Origin: Prauserella halophila
GTDB taxonomy: Bacteria; Actinomycetota; Actinomycetes; Mycobacteriales; Pseudonocardiaceae
NCBI RefSeq assembly: GCF_024171895.1
Contig: NZ_JAMTCQ010000008.1
Span: 744,001-808,000 of the forward strand
DNA length: 64,000 nt
Direction: 5' to 3'
Each line of letters opens with the position of its first letter. Within the stretch, counting starts at the first letter, position 1. Shown here one piece after another: positions 1 through 9,876 of this stretch. The position numbers and the translations under genes were made by a program. Under the pieces are notes generated by a model that was not told the origin of the DNA, searched no databases, and saw only the letters and a program-made list of their open reading frames with translations.

Positions 1-602
1 TTGATGCCAAGCCTCTCGGCGACGCTGTGCTGATCAGCGTCTCCCGCGGCGACCACGACTTCAATCCTCCAACGAACGACGTGTGCGACCGGCGGATTCC
101 GGCCGCACTGCTTGCACGGTTGCGTCAAGCGAACACTGAGCGCGGCTCCGATGCAACCGTCCACACCGGATCCGGCACTTCGCCCGTGCCCAGCATCGCA
201 CGCCGGACCTGCCGCGGTCCTACCGGCGCCGGAGTTGACGCGCGCGCACGCGCGCGCGTAGAAGAGGCATGGAACCGACTCGACGCACGCCGCGACCGCG
301 GCGGGTCTAGGGTGGGCTCAGCAGTCCCCGACAGGGGGCTGACCGGGGCCGATGACCGGGAAACCGCCGCGTCAGCGTTACCACCGAGTAGCGATGACAC
401 GGCTCGTGGATGCGACGACCATGTCCCTCGAACGGCCCACACCGGGTGACCACACCGAATCCGTACCCGGCCCGCCGGATGAGCGCCGAACACCCGCGCG
501 CACCCGGTCGCGGCGGGCCCAGGAGGACGGCGGCCCCGGAGAACGCAGTGACAACAGTGACGAGAAGCTGGAAACAACAGCGACGACTGGCGAGGAGACC
601 CC
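1..602. other. Region upstream of aceE without a supported gene
   Basis: Open frames exist on both strands, but their translations are Arg/Ala/Pro-rich and look like shadow frames of GC-rich DNA. The first 60 to 80 bases could be the tail of a gene entering from the left, but I cannot confirm this. The stretch contains a promoter-like element near 235-264 and a good ribosome binding site just before aceE. I see no RNA gene in it. Confidence 0.5.
235..264 (+). promoter_or_regulatory. Candidate sigma-70-type promoter with alternating CG spacer
   Basis: A TTGACG hexamer at 235-240 is followed by 17 bases of almost pure alternating CG (with one CA step) and then GTAGAA/TAGAAG at 258-264. The spacing fits a housekeeping actinobacterial promoter reading toward aceE about 340 bases downstream. 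The -10 match is only moderate, so the call is tentative. Confidence 0.3.
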
Positions 603-3410
603 TTGGCCCCGCAGAACGACAAGGCCGGGCATAACAACGCCGGCCAGGGCAACCCGGCGCGCGTCCACGTGATCCGCAACGGCCTGGCGGCGCACCTGCC
701 CGACATCGACCCGGAGGAGACCGGCGAATGGCTCGACTCCTTCGACGCAGCGCTCGCCACCGGCGGTAAGCAGCGTGCCCGGTACCTGCTGCTGCGGGTG
801 CTGGAACGGGCACGGGAGCGCAACGTCGGCGTCGCCCCACTCACCGAGACCGACTACGTCAACTCCATCCCCACCGAGAACGAGCCGTGGTTCCCCGGCG
901 ACGAGGAACTCGAACGCCGCTACCGCGCCTACATCCGGTGGAACGCGGCGGTCATGGTGCACCGCGCCCAGCGCCCGGGCGTCGGGGTCGGCGGGCACAT
1001 CTCCACCTATGCCTCGTCGGCGGCGCTGTACGAGGTGGGCTTCAACCACTTCTTCCGGGGCAAGGACCACTCCGGCGGGGGCGATCACGTCTTCATCCAG
1101 GGTCACGCTTCCCCCGGCATCTACGCGCGCGCCTTCCTTGAGGGCAGGCTCTCGGCCGACCAGATGGACGGGTTCCGCCAGGAGTTCTCGCACGCGGGCG
1201 AGGGCGGCGGCCTGCCGTCGTACCCGCACCCGCGGCTGATGCCCGAGTTCTGGGAGTACCCGACCGTGTCGATGGGCCTCGGCCCGATGAACGCCGTCTA
1301 CCAGGCACGGTTCAACCGCTATCTGCACTCGCGGGGCCTCAAGGACACGAGCGACCAGCACGTGTGGGCGTTCCTCGGCGACGGCGAGATGGACGAACCG
1401 GAATCGCGCGGCCTCATCCACGTGGCCGCGGGCGAGGGCCTCGACAACCTGACGTTCGTCATCAACTGCAACCTGCAGCGCCTCGACGGACCGGTCCGCG
1501 GCAACGGCAAGATCATCCAGGAGCTGGAGGCCTACTTCCGCGGCGCGGGCTGGAACGTCATCAAGGTCGTCTGGGGCCGCGAATGGGACGCGCTGCTGCA
1601 CGGCGACCGTGACGGCGCACTGGTCAACCTCATGAACGTCACCCCGGACGGTGACTTCCAGACGTACAAGGCCAACGACGGCGCCTACGTCCGCGATCAC
1701 TTCTTCGGCCGCGACCCGCGGACGAAGGACCTCGTCAAGGACCTCTCCGACGCCGAGATCTGGAACCTCAAGCGCGGCGGGCACGACTACCGCAAGGTGT
1801 ACGCGGCCTACAAGGCGGCGATGGAGCACCACGGCCAGCCGACCGTGATCCTCGCCCACACCATCAAGGGCTACGGCCTGGGCCCGGCCTTCGAGGGCCG
1901 CAACGCCACGCACCAGATGAAGAAACTGACCCTCGACGACCTCAAGCAGTTCCGGGACGCCCAGCGCATCCCGATCAGCGACGAGGAACTCGAGCGCGAC
2001 CCGAAGCTGCCGCCGTACTATCACCCGGGTGAGAACTCGGCGGAGATCGAGTACATGCAGGGCCGCCGCAAGACCCTCGGCGGCTACGTGCCCGAGCGCC
2101 GCCCCGCCCGCGCCAAGCCGCTCGCGCTGCCCGGCGACAAGGTCTACGACACGATCCGGAAGGGCTCGGGCAAGCAAGAGGTCGCCACGACGATGGCGTT
2201 CGTCCGGCTCGTGCGCGAACTGGCCAAGGACGCCGAGCTCGGGAAGCGGATCGTGCCGATCATCCCGGACGAGGCACGCACGTTCGGCCTCGACTCGATG
2301 TTCCCGACGAACAAGATCTACAACCCGCACGGGCAGGGCTACACCTCGGTCGACGCCCAGCTGATGCTGGCCTACAAGGAGTCCGAGGAAGGCCAGCTCC
2401 TCCACGAGGGCATCAACGAGGCGGGGTCGACGGCCTCGTTCACGGCGGTCGGCACGTCGTACGCCACCCACGGCGAGCCGATGATCCCGATCTACATCTT
2501 CTACTCGATGTTCGGGTTCCAGCGCACCGGCGACGGCCTGTACGCGGCCGCCGACCAGATGGCACGGGGCTTCGTGCTGGGTGCCACCGCGGGCCGCACC
2601 ACCCTCACGGGTGAGGGCCTGCAGCACGCCGACGGCCACTCGATCCTGCTGTCGGCCACGAACCCGGCGGCCGTGACGTACGACCCCGCGTGGTCGTTCG
2701 AGATCGCCCACATCGTCAAGGACGGCCTGCGCCGCATGTACGGCGAGACCGGCCCCGACGGCAACGGCGAGAACGTCTTCTACTACCTCACCGTCTACAA
2801 CGACCCGTACCAGCAGCCCGCCGAGCCGGAAGACCTCGACGTCGACGGCCTGCTCAAGGGCCTGTACCGCTACGCCGAGGCACCGGCGGGTGACGGACCG
2901 GAGGCGCAGATCCTGGTCTCCGGCGTGACGATGCCCGACGCGCTACGGGCGCAGCAGATGCTGCTCGACGAGTGGGGGGTGCGCGCGGCGGTGTGGTCGG
3001 CCACGTCGTGGACGGAGCTGCGCCGTGAGGCCGTGGACGTGGACCGGGACAACTTCCTGAACCCGGACGACGCGCCGCGGGTGCCGTACGTGACCGAGGC
3101 GCTGCAGGGCGCGGACGGCCCGTACGTGGCGGTGTCCGACTGGATGAAGGCCGTGCCGGACCTGATCCGTCCGTGGGTGCCCGGCGACATGCTGACGCTC
3201 GGCACCGACGGCTTCGGCTTCTCCGACACCCGTCCGGCGGCGCGGCGCCACTTCCTGGTGGACGCCGAATCGATCACGGTCGGCGTGCTCACGGCACTGG
3301 CGAAACAGGGCACGGTCGACCGGGCCACGGTCTCGCGTGCTGCACAGCAGTACCGGATCGACGACGTCGGCGCGGCCGGACCGCAGACGTCCGACTCCGG
3401 AGTGGCCTGA
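603..3410 (+). CDS. aceE: Pyruvate dehydrogenase E1 component, homodimeric type
   Basis: This is the thiamine-diphosphate-dependent E1 subunit that decarboxylates pyruvate and passes the acetyl group to the E2 lipoyl domain. The 935-residue length is typical of the single-chain AceE family. The ThDP-binding stretch [10 protein letters not shown] is visible in the N-terminal third, and the transketolase-like middle and C-terminal domains follow (for example [20 protein letters not shown]). The TTG start at 603 is chosen because GAGGAG sits 7 to 8 bases upstream and the residues after it match AceE N-termini. The gene lies directly upstream of the FAS-II regulator and operon, as in M. tuberculosis (Rv2241-Rv2245), which links acetyl-CoA supply to fatty acid synthesis. 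Confidence 0.97.
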   Translation: MAPQNDKAGHNNAGQGNPARVHVIRNGLAAHLPDIDPEETGEWLDSFDAALATGGKQRARYLLLRVLERARERNVGVAPLTETDYVNSIPTENEPWFPGDEELERRYRAYIRWNAAVMVHRAQRPGVGVGGHISTYASSAALYEVGFNHFFRGKDHSGGGDHVFIQGHASPGIYARAFLEGRLSADQMDGFRQEFSHAGEGGGLPSYPHPRLMPEFWEYPTVSMGLGPMNAVYQARFNRYLHSRGLKDTSDQHVWAFLGDGEMDEPESRGLIHVAAGEGLDNLTFVINCNLQRLDGPVRGNGKIIQELEAYFRGAGWNVIKVVWGREWDALLHGDRDGALVNLMNVTPDGDFQTYKANDGAYVRDHFFGRDPRTKDLVKDLSDAEIWNLKRGGHDYRKVYAAYKAAMEHHGQPTVILAHTIKGYGLGPAFEGRNATHQMKKLTLDDLKQFRDAQRIPISDEELERDPKLPPYYHPGENSAEIEYMQGRRKTLGGYVPERRPARAKPLALPGDKVYDTIRKGSGKQEVATTMAFVRLVRELAKDAELGKRIVPIIPDEARTFGLDSMFPTNKIYNPHGQGYTSVDAQLMLAYKESEEGQLLHEGINEAGSTASFTAVGTSYATHGEPMIPIYIFYSMFGFQRTGDGLYAAADQMARGFVLGATAGRTTLTGEGLQHADGHSILLSATNPAAVTYDPAWSFEIAHIVKDGLRRMYGETGPDGNGENVFYYLTVYNDPYQQPAEPEDLDVDGLLKGLYRYAEAPAGDGPEAQILVSGVTMPDALRAQQMLLDEWGVRAAVWSATSWTELRREAVDVDRDNFLNPDDAPRVPYVTEALQGADGPYVAVSDWMKAVPDLIRPWVPGDMLTLGTDGFGFSDTRPAARRHFLVDAESITVGVLTALAKQGTVDRATVSRAAQQYRIDDVGAAGPQTSDSGVA

Positions 3411-3576
3411 CCCCACGGAAATCCGGACGAACAGGACGACGGTCGCCACCGACCGTAAGAACGGTTCGCGATGGATTTCGCCGTTCGCGTGAGGTCGCTC
3501 CACGAACGAGTGAGGCCTCTGGCCAGCGACGATCCCGCCGGTCCATAGTGGAATCACCGGTGGGGACCGGGGAGAA

Positions 3577-3622
3577 CGAAACCGCCCGACGCAGCGATTC
3601 ATCGCCGCGTCGGGCGGTTTCG
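3577..3622 (+). terminator. Candidate terminator after aceE
   Basis: A perfect 16-bp inverted repeat (3577-3592 and 3607-3622) encloses a 14-base loop that itself contains a smaller hairpin (gcgat/atcgc). It lies about 165 bases past the aceE stop. There is no long T-run, which is common in high-GC actinobacteria. Confidence 0.6.
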
Positions 3623-3703
3623 CTCGGTCGGCCGGTTTCGCCGGTCGGCCGGATCCGCTCGGTCGGGCGGGTCGCCGTATCCGCCACGGCCCGATCACTG
3701 TCC

Positions 3704-3754
3704 GCCGTGCCCGTCCTTCCGCCGTGCCCGTCCTTCCGCCGTGCCCGTCCTTCC
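3704..3754. repeat. 17-bp tandem repeat, 3 copies
   Basis: The unit gccgtgcccgtccttcc is repeated three times without interruption between aceE and the fasR-like gene. A diverged fourth copy follows. The rest of the 3411-3841 gap holds the hairpin above and no supported gene. Confidence 0.85.
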
Positions 3755-3841
3755 ACCGTGTTCGCACCGCCGCCCCCACGCACCGTGGCGGCCTTTCCGC
3801 CGTGGCCGCCCGCCACCACGGCGACGTAGGATCGCAGGCAA

Positions 3842-5371
3842 ATGACCTCCGACAATCCCCGGCGCACGCGGTCGAACCCGGACGCCTCGACAGGGCAGGA
3901 CCCGAAGACCGAGAAGACCGCGCGCTCGACACCGCCGGCCTCGAAGTCCTCCTCGTCGAAACCCCCGAAACCGAAACCCCCGAAACCGAAGACCCCGAAA
4001 CCGAAACCCCCGAAACCGAAGACCCCGACACCGAAACGCGCGGAATCGGACACCCCGGCATCAGACATCCCGGCGTCGGAACCCCCGGCGTCGGAGACCA
4101 CGGAATCGGAGACCACGGAATCGGAGACCACGGAATCGGGAGCCCCTCCCTCGAGGAGTACGTCGGACGCGGCCTCGGGCACCGTACGCGGGCGGAACCG
4201 GTTGTCGGCGCGAACGCTGCGGGACCTGGAACGCTCCTCCGGCAGGATCGCCAAGGCCAGCGTCGCCGCGATGGAAGAGCGGCTGTCCTGGTTCAGCAGG
4301 TTGCCCGCCGACCAGCGCGCCAGCGTCCTGTTCATCACCCAGGCCGGCGCCACGGGGTTCGTCCGCTGGCTGCGGGATCCCGAGCACGCTCTGGAACTGA
4401 CGACCGAGGCGTTCCGCGGCGCCCCGCGCGACCTGTCGCGCTGGATCAGCCTGCGCCAGACGGTCGGCCTGGTGCGGCTGGCGATCGAGGTCTTCGAGCA
4501 GCAGTTGCCCGACTTCGCGGCCGACGAGACCGAAAGCGCCGCACTGGTCGAAGGCATCCTGCGCTACGGCCGCGAAGTGGCGTTCGCCGCCGCGAGTTCG
4601 TACGCCGCCGCGGCCGAGGCGCGCGGCGCGTGGGACGCGCGGCTCGAAGCACTGGTCGTCGACGGCATCGTCCGCGGGGACGCCGAGGAGTCCGTGCTGT
4701 CCCGGGCGGCCGCACTCGGCTGGGACCCCGCGGCCAGCGCGACGGTGATGGTCGGCACGTCACCGTCGGACGATCCGCCGACCGTGGTCTTCGAGGTGCG
4801 CAGCCGGGCCGCACGCGCCGGTTGTCCGGTACTGCTCGGGGTGCAGGGCACGCGGCTCGTCGTCGTGGCGGGCGGAGCGGACGACGAGCAGACTCGCGAC
4901 GGCGCGCTGCTGGACACCCTGGCTGCGGCGTTCGGAGACGGGCCGATCGTCGCCGGACCGACGGTCGGCAGCCTCGGCGAGGCGCACGCCAGCGCCGCCG
5001 AAGCCCTGTCGGCCATGCGCGCCGTCGTGGCGTGGCCGGGCGCGCCCCGTCCGGTGCGCTCGATCGACCTCCTGCCCGAACGCGCCCTCGCCGGCGATCC
5101 GTCCGCCGAGCGGCGGCTCGTCGACGAGATCGCCAGGCCACTGGAGGAGGCCGGTCCCGCACTGCTGGCCACGGTCGAGGGGTACCTCGAGACCGGCGGT
5201 GTCCTCGAGATGTGCGCCCGCCAGCTGTTCGTGCACCCGAACACGGTGCGCTACCGGCTGCGCAAGGCCGCCGAGCTGTCCGGCCGTAACGCAGCGGACC
5301 CGCGGGATGCGCTCGTGCTGCGCGTCGCGCTGGCCGCGAGCAGACTCGGCCGCAGCCGCGGTCAGTGGTGA
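3842..5371 (+). CDS. fasR: FasR-like PucR-family regulator of fatty acid synthesis
   Basis: The C-terminus carries a PucR-type helix-turn-helix (ARQLFVHPNTVRYRLRKAAE), and the middle region matches the PucR/CdaR-like regulators encoded upstream of fabD in Streptomyces (FasR) and mycobacteria (Rv2242). By that family it should activate the downstream fabD-fabH-acpP-fabF genes. The conserved part starts near residue 119 (RLSARTLRDLERSSG). The first 118 residues are low complexity: five KPPKP-type 15-bp repeats, then three ETTES repeats. The ATG at 3842 has no strong ribosome binding site, and a TTG just before the conserved part is an alternative start. The protein is presumed cytoplasmic and DNA-binding. 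Confidence 0.85.
   Translation: MTSDNPRRTRSNPDASTGQDPKTEKTARSTPPASKSSSSKPPKPKPPKPKTPKPKPPKPKTPTPKRAESDTPASDIPASEPPASETTESETTESETTESGAPPSRSTSDAASGTVRGRNRLSARTLRDLERSSGRIAKASVAAMEERLSWFSRLPADQRASVLFITQAGATGFVRWLRDPEHALELTTEAFRGAPRDLSRWISLRQTVGLVRLAIEVFEQQLPDFAADETESAALVEGILRYGREVAFAAASSYAAAAEARGAWDARLEALVVDGIVRGDAEESVLSRAAALGWDPAASATVMVGTSPSDDPPTVVFEVRSRAARAGCPVLLGVQGTRLVVVAGGADDEQTRDGALLDTLAAAFGDGPIVAGPTVGSLGEAHASAAEALSAMRAVVAWPGAPRPVRSIDLLPERALAGDPSAERRLVDEIARPLEEAGPALLATVEGYLETGGVLEMCARQLFVHPNTVRYRLRKAAELSGRNAADPRDALVLRVALAASRLGRSRGQW
3959..4138 (+). repeat. In-gene 15-bp repeats in the fasR N-terminal region
   Basis: Five 15-bp units (aaacccccgaaaccg and close variants) run from 3959 to 4033. 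A second array of three exact 15-bp units (gagaccacggaatcg) runs from 4094 to 4138. Both units are multiples of three, so copy-number change keeps the frame open. They encode Lys/Pro-rich and Glu/Thr/Ser-rich disordered segments. Confidence 0.85.
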
Positions 5372-5539
5372 CGGCACTGTCAGTGGTGACGGCGCGGCCA
5401 GTGGTGACGGCGCGGCCGTCGATCCGGCCGCCCACTCCCGCCGGACCGCGGTGAGACCGATCACGATCATGGCGCAGGACAGGCTCGAACTGCGCAGAAC
5501 CGACAAGGTGATCTCGCAGGACAGCCGCCCGAGCCGGCA

Positions 5540-5564
5540 CGCTTTTGTAGCTTCTCCACAAGCG
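5540..5564. promoter_or_regulatory. Candidate regulator site upstream of fabD
   Basis: An imperfect inverted repeat, CGCTT at 5540-5544 and AAGCG at 5560-5564, with TTGT and ACAA inside it, lies about 65 bases before the fabD start. The location suits a FasR-type activator, but no consensus was verified. Confidence 0.25.
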
Positions 5565-5629
5565 AGACGCCCGGAGTTCGTGAGGGCTCGGCATCCCCGC
5601 GAACCGCCTCGACCGTGTTTTCTGGTGCC

Positions 5630-6535
5630 GTGATCGCGCTTCTATGCCCTGGCCAGGGTGCGCAATCCCCTGGCATGCTCAACGACTGGCTCGAACTCGA
5701 CGGTGCACGCGAGCGGCTGCAGCAGTGGTCCGACAAGGCGGGCCTCGACCTGATCCGCCTCGGTACGGACGCCGACGCCGAGGAGATCCGCGACACCGCG
5801 ATCACCCAGCCGCTGACCGTCGCCACCTCGCTGCTGGCTGCCGAGTACCTGCCCGAGCAGCCGGCCGGCGCGCCGGTGGCCGGCCACTCGGTGGGCGAAC
5901 TCGCCGCCGCCGCGATCGCCGGCGTGTTCCCGGCGGAGGACGCGGTCGCCCTGGCGGCCGCCCGGGGCGCCGCGATGGCCAAGGCCTGTGCCCTCGAGCC
6001 CACCAGCATGGCGGCGATCATGCTGGGCGACCCGGAGGAGGTCGTCGCCTGGCTCGCCGAGCGGGGTCTCGAGGCAGCCAACCGCAACGGCGCAGGCCAG
6101 ATCGTCGCGTCCGGCTCGGCGGAGGCGATCGAGGCGATCGTCTCCGAGCCGATGGCGGGCACGAAGGTGCGCCCGCTGCCGGTCGCGGGCGCCTTCCACA
6201 CCCGGTACATGGCACCGGCCGAAGAGACGTTGCGCGAGCACATCGCCGGCATCTCCCCCGCCGACCCCGTCCGCCCGCTGCTGTCGAACGCCGACGGCGC
6301 CGTGGTCTCCGACGGTGCCGAATACCTGGACCGGCTCATCGCCCAGGTCACCAAGCCGGTGCGCTGGGACCTGACGATGCAGGGCCTCGTCGGCCTCGGC
6401 GCGACCACCACGGTCGAACTACCGCCCGCGGGGACGCTGAGCGGCCTGGTCCGCCGGGAGCTGAAGGGCACCGTCACCTCGACGGTCGCGCTCAAGAAGC
6501 CCGCTGATCTCGACGACGTGGACCCGAGCGCATGA
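5630..6535 (+). CDS. fabD: Malonyl-CoA:ACP S-malonyltransferase
   Basis: FabD transfers malonyl from CoA to acyl carrier protein, supplying the extender unit for FAS-II. The active-site serine is in GHSVGE (Ser87 from this start) and the catalytic histidine in AGAFHTRYM (His190). The oxyanion-loop motif GQGAQ is near the N-terminus. I prefer the GTG at 5630, giving VIALLCPGQGAQ; an in-frame GTG at 5615 would add five residues, and neither has a strong ribosome binding site. The stop overlaps the fabH start (ATGA), so the two are probably translationally coupled. Confidence 0.95.
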   Translation: MIALLCPGQGAQSPGMLNDWLELDGARERLQQWSDKAGLDLIRLGTDADAEEIRDTAITQPLTVATSLLAAEYLPEQPAGAPVAGHSVGELAAAAIAGVFPAEDAVALAAARGAAMAKACALEPTSMAAIMLGDPEEVVAWLAERGLEAANRNGAGQIVASGSAEAIEAIVSEPMAGTKVRPLPVAGAFHTRYMAPAEETLREHIAGISPADPVRPLLSNADGAVVSDGAEYLDRLIAQVTKPVRWDLTMQGLVGLGATTTVELPPAGTLSGLVRRELKGTVTSTVALKKPADLDDVDPSA

Positions 6536-7506
6536 GCGCGCTGACCCTCCGCCAGGGACCCTCCGCCACTCGAGTGCTGGGCATCGGCAGCACCCAGCCC
6601 GACCGGGTCGTCACCAACGACGAGCTGGCGCAGCACATGGACACCAACGACCAGTGGATCCGGGAGCGCGTCGGCATCATCGAGCGCCGGTTCGCGGGCG
6701 AGGACGAGCGTCTGGTCGACATGGCCGTCACCGCCGGCGCGAAAGCCCTCGCCGATGCGGGCGCCGACCCGTCCGAGGTCGACACCGTCATCCTGCCGAA
6801 CTGCACGATGCCCTCCCCCATCCCCAACGCCGCCGCGCAGGTCGCCGACCGGATCGGGATCACGGCCGCAGGCGCGTTCGACATCAACGCCGCGTGCGCC
6901 GGGTTCTGCTACGGGCTCGCGCTCGCCTCGGACCTGATCCGCGGCGGCTCGGCGAACAAGGTCCTCGTGATCGGTGCGGAGAAGCTCACCGACGTCGTCG
7001 ACCCCGCCGACCGTTCGACGGCGATCATCTTCGCCGACGGCGCGGGGGCGGCGCTGGTCGGCCCCGCGGACGAACCGGGCATCGGGCCGGTGTCGTGGGG
7101 CAGCGCGGGCGATCAGGTCGACATGATCTACATGCGCGACGAGAAGTACCTGTTCCAGGAGGGACAGTCGGTGTTCCGCTGGGCGACCACGAAGATCGCC
7201 CCGGTGGCGACCGTCGCCGTCGAGCGTGCGGGCCTCCGGCTCTCCGATGTGGACGTCCTGATTCCGCATCAGGCGAACCTGCGTATCGTCGAGGCGATCG
7301 CCAAACGTCTGCGGTCCCAGGGCGCACGCGAGGACCTGGTGGTGGCCGACGACATCCGGTACTCCGGCAACACCTCGTCGGCGTCGATCCCCATCGCACT
7401 CGACCACATGCGCGCGGCGGGCACCGTATCGTCGGGCGATGTCGTACTGGCCGTCGGCTTCGGCGCCGGTCTGTCGTATGCCGGGCAGGTCCTCATCTGC
7501 CCTTAA
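6532..7506 (+). CDS. fabH: Beta-ketoacyl-ACP synthase III
   Basis: FabH condenses an acyl-CoA starter with malonyl-ACP to begin fatty acid synthesis. The Cys-His-Asn triad is visible: Cys122 in NAACAGF, His246 in IPHQAN and Asn280 in YSGNTSSAS. The 324-residue length is normal for the family. The ATG overlaps the fabD stop by four bases. FabH next to FabD resembles Streptomyces more than mycobacteria, where fabH lies elsewhere. In actinomycetes these enzymes often prefer branched-chain starters, but specificity cannot be read from this sequence. Confidence 0.96.
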   Translation: MSALTLRQGPSATRVLGIGSTQPDRVVTNDELAQHMDTNDQWIRERVGIIERRFAGEDERLVDMAVTAGAKALADAGADPSEVDTVILPNCTMPSPIPNAAAQVADRIGITAAGAFDINAACAGFCYGLALASDLIRGGSANKVLVIGAEKLTDVVDPADRSTAIIFADGAGAALVGPADEPGIGPVSWGSAGDQVDMIYMRDEKYLFQEGQSVFRWATTKIAPVATVAVERAGLRLSDVDVLIPHQANLRIVEAIAKRLRSQGAREDLVVADDIRYSGNTSSASIPIALDHMRAAGTVSSGDVVLAVGFGAGLSYAGQVLICP

Positions 7507-7590
7507 CCGGAAACGAGGACGGCGGACCGACCCCGGTCCGTTAGTGTTCGCGGACGACCATCCATCCGATTCAACGAAAGGAACACCAAA

Positions 7591-7836
7591 GTGGCCGACA
7601 AGACGGAGCTGCTGACCGGACTCGCCGAGATCGTCGAGGAGGTCGCAGGTGTGGCCAAGGACGACGTGACGGCCGACAAGTCGTTCGTGGACGACCTCGA
7701 CATCGACTCGCTGTCCATGGTGGAGATCGCCGTGCAGGCCGAGGACCGGTTCGGCGTGAAGATCCCGGACGACGAACTCGCGAACCTGAAGACGGTCGGC
7801 GACGCCGTGGACTACGTCGCGGCCAACTCCAAGTAA
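7591..7836 (+). CDS. acpP: Acyl carrier protein
   Basis: This 81-residue acidic protein has the 4'-phosphopantetheine attachment motif LDIDSLSMVEI with the modified serine at residue 40. It carries growing acyl chains between the FAS-II enzymes encoded on either side. The GTG start at 7591 follows GAAAGGA with good spacing. It sits 84 bases after fabH and 35 bases before fabF, consistent with one operon. Confidence 0.97.
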   Translation: MADKTELLTGLAEIVEEVAGVAKDDVTADKSFVDDLDIDSLSMVEIAVQAEDRFGVKIPDDELANLKTVGDAVDYVAANSK

Positions 7837-7871
7837 ACGCCACGCGGCCGGCTACCTCGGGGAGACTCCAC

Positions 7872-9119
7872 ATGAGCAACACCGACGTCGTGATCACCGG
7901 TATCGGTGCGACCACGCCGCTCGGACCGGATGTGACGTCCACATGGGACGGTCTACTCGCCGGGCGCAGCGGCATTCGCGCCCTCGAGGCGGACTGGGCG
8001 GAGACCTACGACCTCCCGGTCCGCATCGGCGCCAGCCTCGCCGAGGAGCCGACCGAAAAGATCCCGCGCGTCCGGGCCCGGCGACTCGACCGCTGCGAAC
8101 AGGTCGCGCTCATCGCGGCGTGGCAGGCCTGGGAGGACGCGGGGTTCGCCCTGCCGTCCGACGACGGCGAGGACGTTGAGCCGGAACGGCTCGGCGTGTC
8201 CATCGGCACCGGTATCGGCGGTCCGGTGACGCTGCTCGAGCAGGACGACAACCTCGAGCAGCACGGCATCCGGAAGGTGTCACCGCTGACCGTGCCGATG
8301 CTCATGCCGAACGGGCCCGCCGCCCACGTCGGCATCGAGCTACGGGCCCGCGCCGGGGTGCACTCGCCCGCGTCGGCGTGCGCATCGGGCGCCGAGGGCA
8401 TCGCCAAGGCCTTCGACATGATCCGTTCCGGCAAGGCGGACGTGGTCGTGGCAGGCGGTGCCGAGGCGTGCATCCACCCGATCACGATCGCCGGGTTCGC
8501 GCAGGCGCGCACCGTCTCGACCCGTAACGACGACCCGGAGCACGCCTCCCGGCCGTTCGACGTCGACCGCGACGGGTTCGTCCTCGGTGAAGGGGCAGGC
8601 GTCGTGGTGCTGGAGAGCGCCGCCCACGCCGAGGCGCGCGGAGCGCGGGTGTACGGCAAGGTCGCCGGCACCGGCATCACCTCCGACGCGTACCACATCA
8701 CGGGCAACCACCCGGACGGCATCGGTCAAGTCGCGGCGATGCGCGAGGCGATCGAGCAGGCCGGGATCACCGCACCGGACGTGGGCCACGTCAACGCGCA
8801 CGCCACGTCGACCGTCGTCGGCGACGTGGGCGAGGCCGCGGCCATCCGCAAGGCACTCGGTGACCATCCGGTGGTGACCGCGCCGAAGGGCGCGCTCGGC
8901 CACCTCGTCGGCGGTGCCGGCGCGGTCGAGGGCATCGCCACGCTGCTGTCGCTCTATCACGGCGTCGTGCCCATGACGCTCAACCTCGGTGAGCTCGACC
9001 CGAACGTCGAACTCGACGTCGTCGCAGGTGAACCGCGCAAGATGGAACTGTCGGCGGCGATCAGCAACTCGTTCGGCTTCGGCGGGCACAACACGGCCCT
9101 GCTGTTCACCACGGCCTGA
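7872..9119 (+). CDS. fabF: Beta-ketoacyl-ACP synthase II
   Basis: FabF elongates acyl-ACP by Claisen condensation with malonyl-ACP. The Cys-His-His triad is Cys170 (SACASG), His310 (NAHATST) and His344 (GALGHLVGG), and the C-terminal glycine-rich loop NSFGFGGHN is present. The 415-residue length is typical. A GGGGAG ribosome binding site precedes the ATG. In mycobacteria the homologous slot holds kasA and kasB, whereas here there is a single copy. It is the last gene of the FAS-II run and is followed by a strong hairpin. Confidence 0.96.
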   Translation: MSNTDVVITGIGATTPLGPDVTSTWDGLLAGRSGIRALEADWAETYDLPVRIGASLAEEPTEKIPRVRARRLDRCEQVALIAAWQAWEDAGFALPSDDGEDVEPERLGVSIGTGIGGPVTLLEQDDNLEQHGIRKVSPLTVPMLMPNGPAAHVGIELRARAGVHSPASACASGAEGIAKAFDMIRSGKADVVVAGGAEACIHPITIAGFAQARTVSTRNDDPEHASRPFDVDRDGFVLGEGAGVVVLESAAHAEARGARVYGKVAGTGITSDAYHITGNHPDGIGQVAAMREAIEQAGITAPDVGHVNAHATSTVVGDVGEAAAIRKALGDHPVVTAPKGALGHLVGGAGAVEGIATLLSLYHGVVPMTLNLGELDPNVELDVVAGEPRKMELSAAISNSFGFGGHNTALLFTTA

Positions 9120-9143
9120 ACCACTGACGGCCTGAACCACTGA

Positions 9144-9184
9144 CGGCTCGGGCCTGTGGTCCGGAGGATCACAGGCCCGAGCCG
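9144..9184. terminator. Bidirectional terminator between fabF and the 9216 gene
   Basis: A perfect 15-bp inverted repeat (9144-9158 and 9170-9184, arm cggctcgggcctgtg) with an 11-base loop lies between two convergent genes. A direct duplication of about 16 bp (acggcctgaaccactg) immediately precedes it. Confidence 0.7.
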
Positions 9185-9215
9185 ACGGCAGGCCCGAGCC
9201 GGCAGCAGGTCCGGG

Positions 9216-9809
9216 TCAGCAGCGGGACTGTTCGGGCACCGTGCCCGGTGGGACGGTGCCGATCCGCCAGTCCCCTTCGGCCGCGGTGAACGGAAACGCC
9301 AGACGCCAACGGATGCAGTCCGACTGCAGGTCGTCGGGCGCGTCCACGGTGTCCTGGACGCTCGTGAAGCCGAGTAGCACCGTCAGCCCGCCGTCGGGTG
9401 CGGCTTCGATCCGGTAGACGCGAATGCTGCCGTCCCGCGTGCTGCGGTAGTTCGCCCGCCACTCCTGCTCCCTCTGCAGGGCTGCGCGTTCGGCGACCAC
9501 CGTCGTGACCCACAGGTCGTAGTCACGCCGGTTGATGGCGTCGAAGTAGTCCTGCAGCACGGCACGCACGTCCTGGGCATTCGGATGGGCGGCCGCATCG
9601 CCCGTGAGGCGAACCCGCGCAGGGCCGGGCTGCTCGTCCGGCTCGGCCGAGCTCGACGGAGCGGAGGTCTGCGGGGCCGCGGGCCGCGACGTCCGGGACG
9701 GTGGCTGATAGACCTCGCGTGCCACGAGACCGCCCCCGACCGTGAGCGCCACGATCGCGACGAGCACCGGCAGCAGCCAGCGTCGGTGCTGAAGAGACGT
9801 GGTCGGCAC
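9216..9809 (-). CDS. Membrane-anchored NTF2-like protein of unknown function
   Basis: One N-terminal transmembrane helix (about residues 9-30, RWLLPVLVAIVALTVGGGL) is followed by a Pro/Ser/Ala-rich linker. A C-terminal domain of about 120 residues (VRAVLQDYFDAINRRDYDLW) looks like an NTF2-like fold of the kind found in many actinobacterial exported proteins. It ends in a cysteine. The domain should face outside the membrane. I do not recognise a specific family, and no catalytic motif is evident. Confidence 0.75.
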   Translation of the reverse strand: MPTTSLQHRRWLLPVLVAIVALTVGGGLVAREVYQPPSRTSRPAAPQTSAPSSSAEPDEQPGPARVRLTGDAAAHPNAQDVRAVLQDYFDAINRRDYDLWVTTVVAERAALQREQEWRANYRSTRDGSIRVYRIEAAPDGGLTVLLGFTSVQDTVDAPDDLQSDCIRWRLAFPFTAAEGDWRIGTVPPGTVPEQSRC

Positions 9810-9876
9810 CGGTCCAGACTACTGCGCACCCGGTCGCCGTACTCGCAGAACCGCCGACCACGGCGACGCCGCCGGT

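Noticed and set aside
378-2711. Very long open frame antisense to aceE (777 residues)
   Set aside because: It lies wholly opposite a clear aceE gene, has Val/Arg/Asp-rich shadow composition and no motif. High GC produces such frames on the opposite strand.
3289-4557. Minus-strand frame with GFGVFGFGGFGFG repeats opposite fasR
   Set aside because: The repeats are the reverse complement of the 15-bp units in fasR. The frame has no conserved domain and overlaps the regulator.
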